DNA from: Nitrosomonas sp.
GTDB taxonomy: Bacteria; Pseudomonadota; Gammaproteobacteria; Burkholderiales; Nitrosomonadaceae
Direction: 5' to 3'
Assembly (NCBI GenBank): GCA_003514765.1
Contig: DOOY01000055.1
Span: 2,717-8,257, forward strand
DNA length: 5,541 bases
Both the position numbers and the translations under genes were made by a program. Shown one piece after another: positions 5,450 through 5,541 of this stretch. The notes beneath the pieces are model-generated. The model was not told the DNA's origin, searched no databases, and saw only the letters and a list, made by a program, of their open reading frames with translations. The stretch's first letter is position 1, and each line of letters starts with the position of its first letter.

Positions 5450-5541
5450 ATGGCTGTGACTCTTGATTTACCAGTCCGGCCGGGGGATTGTTTTTGCGCA
5501 GATAAAGAAAGGGTCTATGTGACATTGAGTGGGTATAAACT
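5450..5541 (+). CDS. Start of an unidentified gene running off the right edge
   Basis: From the ATG at 5450 an open frame continues to the end of the window (30 codons plus two bases), starting MAVTLDLPVRPGDCFCADKE. The visible part has no membrane helix or signal peptide, includes a CFC pair (residues 14-16), and is not recognised. The ribosome-binding element TTGGGA ends directly before the ATG, which is too close. A GTG two codons later at 5456 would have GGGA at about six bases and may be the true start. A weak promoter, TTGTGA (5399-5404) and AATAAT (5422-5427) with 17-base spacing, lies upstream. The gene would be divergent from the anchored binding protein and separated by about 130 bases. 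Such a short open frame could be chance. Confidence 0.4.
   Translation, partial: MAVTLDLPVRPGDCFCADKERVYVTLSGYK

Noticed and set aside
1..5541. CRISPR arrays, insertion sequences, attachment sites, rRNA or tRNA genes
   Set aside because: No regularly spaced repeats, transposase-like proteins, terminal inverted repeats or RNA-gene signatures were seen on either strand.

Overview
The window reads as chromosomal DNA of a Gram-negative proteobacterium. A lipopolysaccharide-export cluster (lptC, lptA, lptB) lies beside a quinolinate synthase gene. The moderate-to-low GC content, the form of NadA (with a CMCSTMARI-type C-terminal cysteine motif) and the lptC-lptA-lptB order suggest a betaproteobacterium, possibly a Nitrosomonas-like ammonia oxidiser. 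That taxonomic guess is inference from protein style only.

Layout. Positions 1-1615 (minus strand) hold the LPS-export operon, transcribed lptC, lptA, lptB, with lptB cut off by the left edge. Positions 1616-2007 are a 392-base divergent intergenic region with no convincing gene. It contains several inverted repeats, including a two-hairpin element ending in a T-run (1847-1911) that could be a small RNA or an attenuator ahead of nadA. Positions 2008-3105 (plus) encode NadA. After 36 bases comes a small sulfotransferase-like protein (3142-3981, plus), probably on the same transcript. It meets, tail to tail with a 27-base gap, a minus-strand gene (4009-5319) for a membrane-anchored protein with a type 1 periplasmic-binding-protein fold. 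Positions 5320-5449 are a second divergent spacer with three copies of TCAGAAT, and an open reading frame begins near 5450 and leaves the window on the right.

How the genes relate. LptC (inner-membrane anchored), LptA (periplasmic bridge) and LptB (cytoplasmic ATPase) act together to move LPS from the inner to the outer membrane. NadA makes quinolinate for NAD synthesis and has no evident functional link to the Lpt proteins. The sulfotransferase-like and binding-protein-like genes look like accessory genes: neither has a recognisable partner inside the window. No CRISPR array, insertion sequence, tRNA or rRNA was seen. The least ordinary parts are the structured lptC-nadA spacer and the orphan anchored binding protein with its divergent, truncated neighbour. 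No clearly new system can be demonstrated from this sequence alone.
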